This document shows, piece after piece, positions 15,360 through 24,169 of a stretch of 26,061 nucleotides of DNA. Under the pieces are notes generated by a model. That model was not told the origin of the DNA, ran no database searches, and saw only the letters and a program-made list of their open reading frames with translations. This DNA comes from DASYSA01 sp036003885 (GTDB lineage Bacteria; Acidobacteriota; Blastocatellia; UBA7656), in contig DASYSA010000104.1 of the NCBI GenBank assembly GCA_036003885.1, positions 1-26,061 of the forward strand, written 5' to 3'. A program made the translations under genes and the position numbers. Numbering within the stretch: position 1 is the first letter of the stretch; every line of letters starts with the position of its first letter.

Positions 15360-17501
15360 CTACCCAACACTCGCCAGGCCGTACTCACTCAACTCGCGCG
15401 CGATCTGAATCAATCGCGCAGCCTCGCGACTGCTTTGCCGCACTGTCAGGATGCGATCGGCTTCGCGCTTTGCAATCTCAAGCAGAGCCTGGTCCCGGAT
15501 GATGTTTCCAACTCGGAAAGCAGGCACACCTGCCTGACGAGTACCCATCACCTCGCCCGGTCCGCGAAGCTCCATGTCCTTCTCGGCCACCTTGAATCCG
15601 TCACTCGTCTCTTCCATGATCGCCAGCCGCTCGCGAGCGTCAGATGTTCGCTTGTCGCCAGCCAGAAGTATGCAATAGGCCTGCTCATCTCCCCGGCCCA
15701 CTCGTCCGCGCAGCTGATGGAGCTGCGACAGGCCAAACCTCTCCGGGTGCTCAACGAGCATCACGCTGGCATTCGGCACATCGACCCCGACCTCGATCAC
15801 GGTAGTTGCGACAAGTATGTGTATCTCTCCTCGCCGGAACTCCTCCATCACGGCGTCCTTTTCCGGTTGTTTCATGCGGCCGTGAATCAAGCCGACTCGG
15901 AACCTGGGAAAAACATCTCCCTGCAGGTGCTCAGCCATCTGCTTCGCGTTGAGCAGATCGAGCTTCTCCGATTCCTCCACCAGCGGATAGACGATGTAGA
16001 CCTGCCGGCCCTTTCGAATGACTCCATCCAGAAAATGGTAGATCTTGTTGCGCGCATCTTCGCTTCGCACCTTCGTGATTACGGGCTTACGTCCAGGTGG
16101 CATCTCGTCGATGATCGACAGATCGAGATCGCCGTAAACCGTCATCGCAAGAGAGCGCGGAATCGGCGTCGCCGTCATCACCAGCGTATCGGGGTTATAA
16201 CCTCGCTTGATCAACTCAGCCCGTTGAAGCACGCCGAAACGGTGCTGTTCGTCGATTACCACTAACCCGAGCTTATGAAATTGAACCGCATCCTGTATGA
16301 GCGCGTGCGTTCCAATGACCAGGTCTACCTCGCCCTCTGATATCGACTGCTGGAGCCCCCGTTTCCGCGCCGCCTGGAGTGAGCCAGTGAGCAGTTCCAC
16401 GCTGTACGAAGTGCCGGCCAGCATGCGTTTCACATTCCTCGCGTGCTGTTCGGCGAGTATCTCAGTGGGCGCCATGATAGCGGCCTGATATCCATTCTCG
16501 ATCGCAACAATTGCAGCCTGGAGTGCAACAATCGTCTTACCCGAGCCTACATCGCCTTGCAACAATCGGTTCATCGGCTTATTGCTGGTCATGTCGGCGA
16601 CGATCTCGCGCATAACTCGCTTCTGCGCATTGGTTGGTTTGAAAGGCAACACCGCTCGCACGGCGTCGCGAACCCTATCGTTGACTTCGATCACCGTTCC
16701 TTTTGGAGACTGCTCCCGCCCCTGCTTGCGCAAACCCATTGCCAGCGCGAGCCAGAAGAACTCCTCAAATATCAGCCGCCGATGCGCCGGCGACTCGCAA
16801 CGGTTGTATAGCTCGACAGGGACGTCATCGGCGGGGAAGTGAACCTGGCGGAACGCAGCGGCCCGCGAGATGAGACCGGCCCTCGCGAGGAGGTCCGCCG
16901 GCAGCACTTCTTGCATTTCGGAGAGGTCGACCCGTTCAATGGCGTGATGCACGATCGAGCGAAGCTGCTTCGTGCGAATGTCTCCGAGCTTTCGATAGAC
17001 CGGGACGCGGCGGCCGGTGTGAATGGGTTCCGCTGGATCGTCATCGTCGATGAATTCGTAGTCCGGATTTTCGACTTCGAACGAGCCGCGCCGCCCCCGC
17101 TTCCATTGACCGTAGAGCAACACTCGGCGGCCGCGAGGAAACGAGTTCTGGAGATAAGCCTGGTTCCACCAGAAGGCGCGTATCTGACCGGTTTCATCGA
17201 CTGCGGAGAATTCGAAGATGCGCAATCTGCCGCCTTTCACGGCATAGGTGCCCGCGACTCTGACTTCGACCTCGATGGTGGCATGCATGTTGTGCTCGAG
17301 GTCTCGGATACGCGCAAGATTCGAACGATCCTCGTATCGCATTGGCAGGTAGTTGAGCAGGTCGTCGACTGTGACGCCGCGAAAGTCTGCCGTGCCAAGC
17401 GTAGCCGCAAGGCCCTGTGCGACCTTTTGAGCTGTCTTCATTGGAACGCGAGGAATCTCGTGAAGGTGAAGCTGGAATAGTGGCGTTGACAGCTTAAGCA
17501 T
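15360..17501 (-). CDS. recG: ATP-dependent DNA helicase RecG
   Basis: 713 residues, normal for RecG, which remodels stalled replication forks and branched recombination intermediates. The N-terminal wedge/OB region (about 60-170) includes RYEDRSNLARIRDLE and DETGQIRAFWWNQAYLQ. The helicase core has Walker A GDVGSGKT, MAPTEILAEQHA, Walker B VIDEQHRFG, TATPIPRSLAMT, VATTVIEVGVDVPNASVM and the final QLRGRVGRG. The C-terminal part GPGEVMGTRQAGVPAFRVG is typical. The ATG at 17501 directly abuts heptamer array G; a second in-frame ATG at residue 21 (MKTAQKVAQG) could also serve as start. No clear Shine-Dalgarno was seen before 17501. A monocistronic gene, convergent with the OmpA-domain gene. Confidence 0.97.
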   Translation of the reverse strand: MLKLSTPLFQLHLHEIPRVPMKTAQKVAQGLAATLGTADFRGVTVDDLLNYLPMRYEDRSNLARIRDLEHNMHATIEVEVRVAGTYAVKGGRLRIFEFSAVDETGQIRAFWWNQAYLQNSFPRGRRVLLYGQWKRGRRGSFEVENPDYEFIDDDDPAEPIHTGRRVPVYRKLGDIRTKQLRSIVHHAIERVDLSEMQEVLPADLLARAGLISRAAAFRQVHFPADDVPVELYNRCESPAHRRLIFEEFFWLALAMGLRKQGREQSPKGTVIEVNDRVRDAVRAVLPFKPTNAQKRVMREIVADMTSNKPMNRLLQGDVGSGKTIVALQAAIVAIENGYQAAIMAPTEILAEQHARNVKRMLAGTSYSVELLTGSLQAARKRGLQQSISEGEVDLVIGTHALIQDAVQFHKLGLVVIDEQHRFGVLQRAELIKRGYNPDTLVMTATPIPRSLAMTVYGDLDLSIIDEMPPGRKPVITKVRSEDARNKIYHFLDGVIRKGRQVYIVYPLVEESEKLDLLNAKQMAEHLQGDVFPRFRVGLIHGRMKQPEKDAVMEEFRRGEIHILVATTVIEVGVDVPNASVMLVEHPERFGLSQLHQLRGRVGRGDEQAYCILLAGDKRTSDARERLAIMEETSDGFKVAEKDMELRGPGEVMGTRQAGVPAFRVGNIIRDQALLEIAKREADRILTVRQSSREAARLIQIARELSEYGLASVG

Positions 17502-17557
17502 GGTCAGTTGTCCGTTGTCAGTGGTCCGTTGTCAGTGGTCCGTTGTCGGTGGCCAGT
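17502..17557. repeat. Heptamer array G (8 units) at the recG start
   Basis: Eight 7-nt units in register alternate GGTCAGT/TGTCAGT with TGTCCGT/GGTCCGT and end in GGCCAGT. Two more units of the same kind lie at 17571-17584, out of register. The array begins one base after the recG start codon, so it would be the recG 5' leader. Its units recur in array I (25882-25993) and resemble those of array F. Confidence 0.88.
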
Positions 17558-17635
17558 GGAGCGGGGCAGCGGTCAGTGGCCAGCAGAATTCTAAGTGAGG
17601 GTTAAGCGAGAATCAATGCGGGGCAGGTGCCCCTC

Positions 17636-17663
17636 ACACCTAACACCTGGCACCTGACACCTG
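17636..17663. repeat. Short heptamer array H (4 units) before the M64-like peptidase
   Basis: Four units ACACCTA, ACACCTG, GCACCTG, ACACCTG are in register. An inverted unit GCAGGTG (17623-17629) precedes them, so a small hairpin is possible. TACAAT (17665-17670) directly follows. The array keeps an open frame from a GTG at 17627 into the peptidase gene, but that part is repeat-encoded. Confidence 0.7.
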
Positions 17664-17677
17664 CTACAATGCCGCAC

Positions 17678-19087
17678 ATGATCAAGAAGCTCTCGATTAC
17701 CGCAATGCTGACCGCCGTGCTGGCGCTATTCGCAACCGCCACACAGGCTGCGCCCTCGACCATGCGGCTCGACTACTATCACTCCGGAAACGCTTCGCAG
17801 GAGATCTTCAGCCTGGATCGAGTCGTTATCGAACCGCTCCCCTGGCCCGGCAATCCGCAAAAGGTGATCGATGATACCAACCTGGGAAAGTATCTCTTCG
17901 AGGTGATCGAACGCGGCACGAATCGCGTCCTGTACTCGCGCGGATTCGCGTCGATCTTCGGCGAGTGGGAGACGACCGATGAAGCCAAAAGCGCAAACCA
18001 GACGTTTCACGAATCGGTGCGCTTCCCTGCTCCCACATCGCCGGTCCACGTCGTCCTGAAGAAACGCGATGCTGCCAACGCCTTTCGCGAAATATGGCTC
18101 ACGATTATCGATCCGAAAGATATCTTCATCGACAGCTCGAAGCCCAGGTCTCCCGGCCCCCTGATCGAGATCGAGAAGAACGGCGACTCTGCTTCGAAGG
18201 TGGACTTCCTTATTCTCGGCGACGGCTATACCGCTTCTGAGATGAAGAAGTTTGAGAGCGACGCGCGCCGGCTGAACGAAATGCTCTTCGCAACCCCACC
18301 ATTCAAGGAACGGCGCAAGGACTTCAATGTGTGGGCGCTGTGCCCGCCTGCCGCCGAGTCGGGAATCTCACGGCCTTCGGGCGGAGTACATCGCCGCTCG
18401 CCGCTTGGAGCAATGTATGACGCATTCGGTTCTGAGCGATATGTGCTGACGTTCGACAATCGCGCCGTCCGCGATATCGCTTCGTTCGCGCCTTACGAGT
18501 TCGTCGAGATCGTTGTGAACAACCGCACCTACGGCGGCGGCGGAATATTCGGGCTGTACAGCACGGTTGCCGCGGACAGCGAACAGGCCCCGTACGTCTT
18601 CGTTCATGAGTTTGGCCATCACTTTGCCGGCCTGGCCGACGAGTATTACACATCGCCTGTCGCCTACTCGCCGGTGGCTGTGAAGACCGAGCCGTGGGAG
18701 CCTAACGTTACCGCGCTGCTGGACCCGAAGAATCTCAAGTGGAAAGACCTGGTCTCCCCGGGAACTCCGATCCCGACGACGTGGGAGAAGGAGACCTATG
18801 AGGCCCGCTCTCGCGAATATCAGAAGCGAAGGGCCCAGATCCGAGCCGACGGCCGACCCGAAGCAGAGATGGAAGCGCTTTTTCGCGAGAACCGCGAGTT
18901 CGAGATTCGATTTTTCGCCGCCGAGAAGTTCTTCGGAAAAGTTGGCGCTTTCGAAGGAGCGATGTACGAGGCCAAAGGCTATTACCGGCCGGAAGTTGAC
19001 TGCATAATGTTCACGCGCAGCCTGTCGTTCTGCGCTGTTTGCCGCCGGGCGCTCACTCGCGTGATCGAGTTGTACTCGGGCCATTGA
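17678..19087 (+). CDS. Secreted M64-family-like zinc metallopeptidase
   Basis: From the ATG at 17678 the product has 469 residues and begins with a Sec signal peptide (MIKKLSITAMLTAVLALFAT, cleavage near TQA-AP). ATG 17669 and GTG 17627 are alternative in-frame starts; the latter lies in repeat DNA. The N-terminal part (about 25-150) resembles the M64 N-terminal beta domain. The catalytic domain contains VDFLILGDGYTASEMKKFESDA and the zinc motif HEFGHHFAGLADEY (His310, Glu311, His314), and later DCIMFT followed by FCAVC. M64 includes a clostridial IgA peptidase, but most relatives have unknown substrates, so IgA should not be assumed in an environmental organism. The TPR gene follows after 55 nt. 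Confidence 0.87.
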   Translation: MIKKLSITAMLTAVLALFATATQAAPSTMRLDYYHSGNASQEIFSLDRVVIEPLPWPGNPQKVIDDTNLGKYLFEVIERGTNRVLYSRGFASIFGEWETTDEAKSANQTFHESVRFPAPTSPVHVVLKKRDAANAFREIWLTIIDPKDIFIDSSKPRSPGPLIEIEKNGDSASKVDFLILGDGYTASEMKKFESDARRLNEMLFATPPFKERRKDFNVWALCPPAAESGISRPSGGVHRRSPLGAMYDAFGSERYVLTFDNRAVRDIASFAPYEFVEIVVNNRTYGGGGIFGLYSTVAADSEQAPYVFVHEFGHHFAGLADEYYTSPVAYSPVAVKTEPWEPNVTALLDPKNLKWKDLVSPGTPIPTTWEKETYEARSREYQKRRAQIRADGRPEAEMEALFRENREFEIRFFAAEKFFGKVGAFEGAMYEAKGYYRPEVDCIMFTRSLSFCAVCRRALTRVIELYSGH

Positions 19088-19154
19088 ACGCTCGTCAGGA
19101 TAACCCCGACATAAGCAAAGGCTGTAAAATAACGAAGTAGTTGTGATTGCTCCG

Positions 19155-20348
19155 ATGGAACTCGCCATAGCCCTATCGCTTCTGCTTCTGACCTTACAGA
19201 CGCCCGCGCCCTCGGCGAGAGCGCCCTCGCTGGCGGCTTCACGTGCTCAGAAAGCGATTCCCGAGGAGGCCAGGCGTCTGGCAGCAGAAGCACGCGAGGC
19301 AGAAACTCGCGGCGATTGGAAGACAGCCGAGACCAGCTATCAGAGAGCCCTGGAGTTTGCGCCCTCGTGGGTTGAGGTAATGGTCAACCTCGGAGTCGTC
19401 TATAACCGGCAGGAGAAGACTGAAGATGCAATAAGGATCTTCACGCTTGCCGGGCAGAAAGACAGGAACCTGGCCGCAGCACCGCTCAATCTCGGCATCA
19501 CTTACTTTCGCGCATCCCGCCATGAAGAAGCACTGACGTCTTTAAGACGGGTGATTAGGATCGATCCTCAGAACAATCAAGCTCGACAGTTGGTCGCGTT
19601 GTCGCTAATAGCGCTCGAACGATTCCTGGAGGCTGCGGCTGAACTCGAGACGCTCCGCGCAAAGAACACCGCCGACCCGGCTCTTCTTCTCGCCCTCGGC
19701 CAGGCTTACCTGCGATTGAAGCGGTACGATAAAGCTGCGGCACGATTTGAGGAATTGATCGGTGTTTCCTCCAATGACGCCAAAGCCCATCAGCTGCTCG
19801 GGGAAGCGCTGGATAATGCCTATAAGAGTGAGAGAGCCATTTTGGAGTTCCGCCGCTCCATCGAGCTGGATCCGAAGCTTCCTGAAACTCACTACGCGCT
19901 CGGCTTCACGTTGTTGAAGAAGGGCGAAACCGGCGAAGCTGCCGCCGAGTTCGAGCGAGAGCTGGAGATCAACCCCGAGTTCATGCTCGCAAGGTATCAG
20001 CTCGGAAAAATCTATCTCGACAACGGGCTTACCGATGAAGCGATCGCAATGCTCGATAAGGCGGTCGCCCTCGTTCCGGATTTCAGGCCGGCTCTCGAGG
20101 TGCTCGGCAAAGCCTTGCTCAAGAAGGGCGACACTTCGCGCGCAATCGAGCTACTGGAGCGCGCGGTGCAAATTGCTCCTGCCTGGATGGACGCACACTA
20201 TCTGTTAGGCCGGGCTTACACAGCAGCGGGGCGACGCAACGATGCCAGGACGGAATTCGAAACCGCACAAAGGTTGAGTCAGGAGCAGCGCAAAAAGCTT
20301 GAAAAGAGAATGGAGAGTGGGAGGAAACAGCCCGCTTCGCGCCGTTAG
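19155..20348 (+). CDS. Secreted or periplasmic TPR protein
   Basis: From the ATG at 19155 the product has 397 residues, with an N-terminal hydrophobic signal (ELAIALSLLLLTLQ, cleavage near PSARA). A GTG at 19143 would add four residues. After a short linker it consists of about ten tetratricopeptide repeats of 34 residues, recognisable from units such as WKTAETSYQRALEFAP, HYALGFTLLKKGETGEAAAEFERELEINP and AHYLLGRAYTAAGRRNDARTEFE. It ends in a charged Lys/Arg tail. TPRs mediate protein contacts, so this is probably a scaffold in the periplasm, perhaps for the peptidase upstream. No catalytic domain is present. Confidence 0.9.
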   Translation: MELAIALSLLLLTLQTPAPSARAPSLAASRAQKAIPEEARRLAAEAREAETRGDWKTAETSYQRALEFAPSWVEVMVNLGVVYNRQEKTEDAIRIFTLAGQKDRNLAAAPLNLGITYFRASRHEEALTSLRRVIRIDPQNNQARQLVALSLIALERFLEAAAELETLRAKNTADPALLLALGQAYLRLKRYDKAAARFEELIGVSSNDAKAHQLLGEALDNAYKSERAILEFRRSIELDPKLPETHYALGFTLLKKGETGEAAAEFERELEINPEFMLARYQLGKIYLDNGLTDEAIAMLDKAVALVPDFRPALEVLGKALLKKGDTSRAIELLERAVQIAPAWMDAHYLLGRAYTAAGRRNDARTEFETAQRLSQEQRKKLEKRMESGRKQPASRR

Positions 20349-20457
20349 CGTAGCGATGCTGAAAACCTGTCTTTCTTGCTACTGAGACACGAAGGTTCTC
20401 GCATCTTGAGGGGGTTAGAGGTTGGTTGTTCCAGATTGAGCCTGCCTGAAATGTGAA

Positions 20458-20495
20458 CTCCGGGCCGCCGCGGCCCAAACCGCGCCGGCCCGGAG
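20458..20495. terminator. Very GC-rich hairpin between convergent genes
   Basis: CTCCGGGCCG (20458-20467) pairs with CGGCCCGGAG (20486-20495). Inside it, CGCGG (20469-20473) pairs with CCGCG (20480-20484) around a CCCAAA loop, with one C-C mismatch between the two stems. It lies between the 3' ends of the TPR gene and the TonB receptor gene, 18 nt after the latter's stop. No T-tract is present. Confidence 0.55.
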
Positions 20496-20513
20496 AGTTG
20501 CCCGCCACACAGC

Positions 20514-23500
20514 TTAGAAATTCAGCTTCAATCCAAACTGAACCTCTCTCGGTCTCCTCGACCTTATGAACTGTCCGAATATCGATCCGGTCTTCAAGAA
20601 CTCAGTCAGACTCGTGAACGCCGCGTCGGTTGGGAGCCGATCGGGTAGCGTCTGAGATACGTCATTGAAGGTAGTCCGGTTGAAGATGTTGAAGAACTCC
20701 GCGCGGAATTGAATGCGGACGCTCTCTTTCACCCTCCAGTTCTTCGCCAGATTCAAATCGGTGTTGAAGTAGTTCGGGAAGCGCAGCGTCGACCGCCCTT
20801 CACTACCGATCTCACCGATGGCGGTCGGAAGAAACGCGAGCGGATTGAGGAAGTACGGATTCGCCCCCGCCACGTTGGTTGGGATGTTGGCAAACGGATC
20901 GCTGACTCGATTGGGCCGGTTGCCGCGCGGACCGGCGGTGCTTGCAGCAACCTGCAGAACGCGGTTTAGAGGCAATCCCGACTGCCAGGTCGTTATTCCT
21001 GCTATCTGCCAGCCCCCCAATATTTGATTCAACACCGGCATCGCCATGAAACCGGACTTTGCATAGCGCACCTCATAGTTGTAGCTGGCGGTGAACACAT
21101 GTGGGCGGTCGAACCGCGACAGCGCCCTCTCTATCGCGAAGTTCGTCCGAATCTGCGGAAGGTCGATGGCATCGCGATCGTTGGTCGCGTCGGTAATATT
21201 CTTGGAGAACGTGTACGACACCTGCGTTGAAAGCCCGTGTGCGGGCTGCAGCCTGAACGAGCTTATCAAGGCATGGTAACGCGAGGTCGCCGTCGTCTGT
21301 CGATCGGTGATGCTGGTGTAGCCCTTAAACGGCCTCGCCAGGTTGATGCAGTTGCTTGGATTGTTCGTAGCGGCCAGCGCGGGATCGCAGCCTGCGATTC
21401 CCTTCGCCGCTGCAACGATCTCCTGCGGAGTCGGTGCGTTCAAATCGACCGGCCGAATCAAGTGGTTCCCAGCCGAACCTGCATAGCCGATCTCGACCGC
21501 CGATTTCGCTCCCAACTGCCGCTGCAAGGTCAGGTTCCACTGCTGCACAATCGGCGTGATGAACGGAGCAGTCGTGGTTATCAAACTCCGCAAACCGACC
21601 TGCGATGCCGCTGCACCTGCCGAAGGGTTGTCGTACGGAAGCGGGCTTGTCGCAGTGCCCGAAAGACTCACCGAGTTGTTGAACGGCGGGTTGGTGAACG
21701 TGTTCTGCTCCACGATGCCCACCAGCGCCTGATCGTAGTAGATGCCGTAGCCGCCGCGAATGATGAAATGCTCCGGCCCGCCTGTGATCTTCGACCAGAC
21801 GCCCTCTTTCGCGGCAGGGCTGTAGGCAAAACCAAATCGCGGCGCAAGGTTGTTCTTATCGAGCTGTTGAACCCGACGACCGAAGGGTGAGGCGCCGCCC
21901 GCAATCGCAATTCCGTTCAGCGGATTCCCCGTGCCGCTGGTGATCAGCGAGCCACGCACATTGGCAAACGCGGGCGCCGCTGCGGGGTTGTAACGCTCGG
22001 GGAAAAACGCCGTCAATACGTTCTCGGCATCATAGGGCTGTCGGAGCAACTGATACCGCAGGCCGTAGTCGAGTTGAAGATTGGACTTCAACTTCCACGT
22101 ATCCTGCCCATAGAACTCAGTCCGTCCGAACCTCAAATGGTTGGTCACATCGCGCTCCGCCTCGCTATAAGATGAGGCGCGTCCAAGCAAGAAGTCGGCG
22201 AAGGCCAGCCCGCTGCCCGAGACCCCGGTTTTCGCGGTCTGGATCCCGCTGAAGGTGAAACTCCCCTGGGATGGATTCGCCGCATTCTCGTTCTTTCGCT
22301 CGTAGCTTACGTCCCCGCCTACTTTGATCGTGTGCGGCCCGCGCACCAAGGTCAGGTTGTCCTTGGGGTTGAAGTTTCGGAATTCAACGTTGAACAACTG
22401 GGAAGCGCCAACCGTGCCCCGCCCCGTAACAATTGTGGGCGGCAGGTTGAGGTTGTTCTCGGGGAACAACTCCTTGTTGGGGACCTGCACGTTCGCTCGA
22501 GTGTACTTTCCCACGAGCGTCGTGGCGATAGTGTTGCTCGAGAAGTTGAACGAGAACTCGTTAACCACGTTCGACCCGAATGTGCTGGTCAGGTTAAAGG
22601 ACAGAATCTGTCCGGGAACGCTGGTATCGGTCGTCGCAAGCTCTGGAATCGTGACGCCCGCATTGTTGAACAATCCGTTCGCATCCTCCTTTTCGGTGAG
22701 GTCGTGCGTGTATCGGCCTGCAAGGCGGTTATTCGCGCTCAGGGTGTGATCGACTCGCATCGTCTCCTGTCGTGTGTTGCTCACGTTAGGCGCAGTCGCA
22801 CTTATGCGATCAGGGTCGCGCCCGGGAGTCAACGAGGCAATCGTCGGCGCGGGAAAAAGCTTCAAGATGGATAGCGCCGTCGGGTCGATGCGGCCAGTCG
22901 GAATACGCTTGTCCGTGAACTCCGCCCCACTGACAGGATCGAATATGCGGTTGTTCACGAACTGCGAAAAATCGCCTTGCCGCTCGCGCAGCGTCGGCAC
23001 CGTCACGAAGGTCTCAGCAGGCGCGCGAATGATGCGCCGGAATTCTTGCGAGAAGAAGAAGAACGTCTTGTCGCCTCCGCGAGGATAGAGCTTCGGTATC
23101 CAGACCGGTCCGCCGAAGTTCCATCCAAAGTTGTTGTAGCGTAGAATTGGCCGTCGCGAGATTGGTTGCCCGGTTAGTGGATTGGTGCCGGCCGCGTTGT
23201 TCAGAAAGCTGTTGGCGTTCAGCTTGTCGTTGCGCATGAACTCATAGACTCCGCCATGAAATTTGCGACTCCCTCCGCGAGTCACGAGATTCACAACTCC
23301 GCCTCCCGCCCTTCCAAACTCAGCCGTCGGCACGGAGGTGATCACCCGGAATTCCTGAATCGAGTCGACTGTCGGAATCGACAGCAGGGTGATGCTGGAG
23401 CCGATGTCGGTATTGGAGACGCCATCAACAAGCCAGTTAACCGCGTTGCGGCGCGTGCCGTTGATTGAGATGTTAACGGTTGCGGTCAAGCCTGTGTCTT

Positions 23501-24011
23501 CTGCTTCGGTGGCATCGGTGACGCCGGGGACCAGGGTGACAAGCTGCGTGAAGTTGCGATTATTGAGCGGCAACTCGACGACGCGCGCGTTCTCAATAAC
23601 GTCCCCGACCGTGGGAGAAGATTGAATTATCGGGACCTCCGCGGTCACCGTTACCATCTCGCTGAGCGCGCCGGCCTCCAGAGATATGTTGATGGCTTTT
23701 CGGTCGTTGACGAAGAGTTCGATACCCCTGTTTTGAAACTCCTTGAAGCCTTGCGCCTTGACCGAAAGGTCGTATAAGCCGGGCAAGACGAAGGGAAGTG
23801 AGTAGTAGCCATCCTCTCCAGACTTCGTTGAGCGGACCTCGCGGGTCCCGATGTTAGTCAGCATGATCTCAGCTTTTGGAACAACCGCGCCGGCAGTGTC
23901 GGTTATCTGGCCGTTGACGGTCGCGGTCGTCTCTTGCGCCCTTGCGCTCCCGGCTGATGCCAGGAAGAGAATCGCTGAAAATAAAGTGAGCAGTCGTTTG
24001 GTGTTCAACAT
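20514..24011 (-). CDS. TonB-dependent receptor, Oar-like, with N-terminal carboxypeptidase-regulatory domain
   Basis: 1165 residues from the ATG at 24011, which has GGAGGAG four bases upstream. The longer start at 24026 contains that ribosome site and is rejected. Signal peptide MLNTKRLLTLFSAILFLASA, cleavage near SARA-QE. Residues about 31-110 are a CarboxypepD_reg domain (VNGQITDTAGAVVPKAEIML ... DGYYSLPFVLPGLYDLSVKA). A TonB-box-like EMVTVTAEVP follows, then the plug (LPLNNRNFTQLVTLVPGV, INGTRRNAVNWLVDGV) and a large outer-membrane beta barrel ending in QFGLKLNF with the terminal Phe needed for Bam insertion. Such Oar-like receptors are abundant in Acidobacteria and take up unknown, often polymer-derived, substrates with TonB energy. 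The upstream AmiE/NamZ-like gene on the same strand may act on its ligand, but this is only proximity. Confidence 0.93.
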   Translation of the reverse strand: MLNTKRLLTLFSAILFLASAGSARAQETTATVNGQITDTAGAVVPKAEIMLTNIGTREVRSTKSGEDGYYSLPFVLPGLYDLSVKAQGFKEFQNRGIELFVNDRKAINISLEAGALSEMVTVTAEVPIIQSSPTVGDVIENARVVELPLNNRNFTQLVTLVPGVTDATEAEDTGLTATVNISINGTRRNAVNWLVDGVSNTDIGSSITLLSIPTVDSIQEFRVITSVPTAEFGRAGGGVVNLVTRGGSRKFHGGVYEFMRNDKLNANSFLNNAAGTNPLTGQPISRRPILRYNNFGWNFGGPVWIPKLYPRGGDKTFFFFSQEFRRIIRAPAETFVTVPTLRERQGDFSQFVNNRIFDPVSGAEFTDKRIPTGRIDPTALSILKLFPAPTIASLTPGRDPDRISATAPNVSNTRQETMRVDHTLSANNRLAGRYTHDLTEKEDANGLFNNAGVTIPELATTDTSVPGQILSFNLTSTFGSNVVNEFSFNFSSNTIATTLVGKYTRANVQVPNKELFPENNLNLPPTIVTGRGTVGASQLFNVEFRNFNPKDNLTLVRGPHTIKVGGDVSYERKNENAANPSQGSFTFSGIQTAKTGVSGSGLAFADFLLGRASSYSEAERDVTNHLRFGRTEFYGQDTWKLKSNLQLDYGLRYQLLRQPYDAENVLTAFFPERYNPAAAPAFANVRGSLITSGTGNPLNGIAIAGGASPFGRRVQQLDKNNLAPRFGFAYSPAAKEGVWSKITGGPEHFIIRGGYGIYYDQALVGIVEQNTFTNPPFNNSVSLSGTATSPLPYDNPSAGAAASQVGLRSLITTTAPFITPIVQQWNLTLQRQLGAKSAVEIGYAGSAGNHLIRPVDLNAPTPQEIVAAAKGIAGCDPALAATNNPSNCINLARPFKGYTSITDRQTTATSRYHALISSFRLQPAHGLSTQVSYTFSKNITDATNDRDAIDLPQIRTNFAIERALSRFDRPHVFTASYNYEVRYAKSGFMAMPVLNQILGGWQIAGITTWQSGLPLNRVLQVAASTAGPRGNRPNRVSDPFANIPTNVAGANPYFLNPLAFLPTAIGEIGSEGRSTLRFPNYFNTDLNLAKNWRVKESVRIQFRAEFFNIFNRTTFNDVSQTLPDRLPTDAAFTSLTEFLKTGSIFGQFIRSRRPREVQFGLKLNF

Positions 24012-24015
24012 TTTA

Positions 24016-24022
24016 CTCCTCC
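24016..24022 (-). promoter_or_regulatory. Strong ribosome binding site of the TonB-receptor gene
   Basis: On the minus strand GGAGGAG followed by TAAA precedes the ATG at 24011. This is the best Shine-Dalgarno in the window and fixes the start at 24011 rather than 24026. Confidence 0.85.
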
Positions 24023-24169
24023 ACATATGGAAAGGTTGACCGGAGGGTCCCGGTTTCCTCGTTGTTGTTTCGTCTCATGGATAGCGGCCCGCCGCAGATT
24101 GAGAGCTACGAACTCCCGTGCGTTCTTTGCGCCACTGCAGCGGACCCCTCTTGCGAATCAAAGCTACGA

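Noticed and set aside
18368..19168. Long minus-strand frame opposite the M64-like peptidase
   Set aside because: It is antisense to a recognisable peptidase with a zinc motif and shows no domain of its own.
24012..24026. Start of the TonB receptor at the ATG at 24026
   Set aside because: The codons from 24026 include the strong GGAGGAG ribosome site of the ATG at 24011, which also gives a normal signal peptide.
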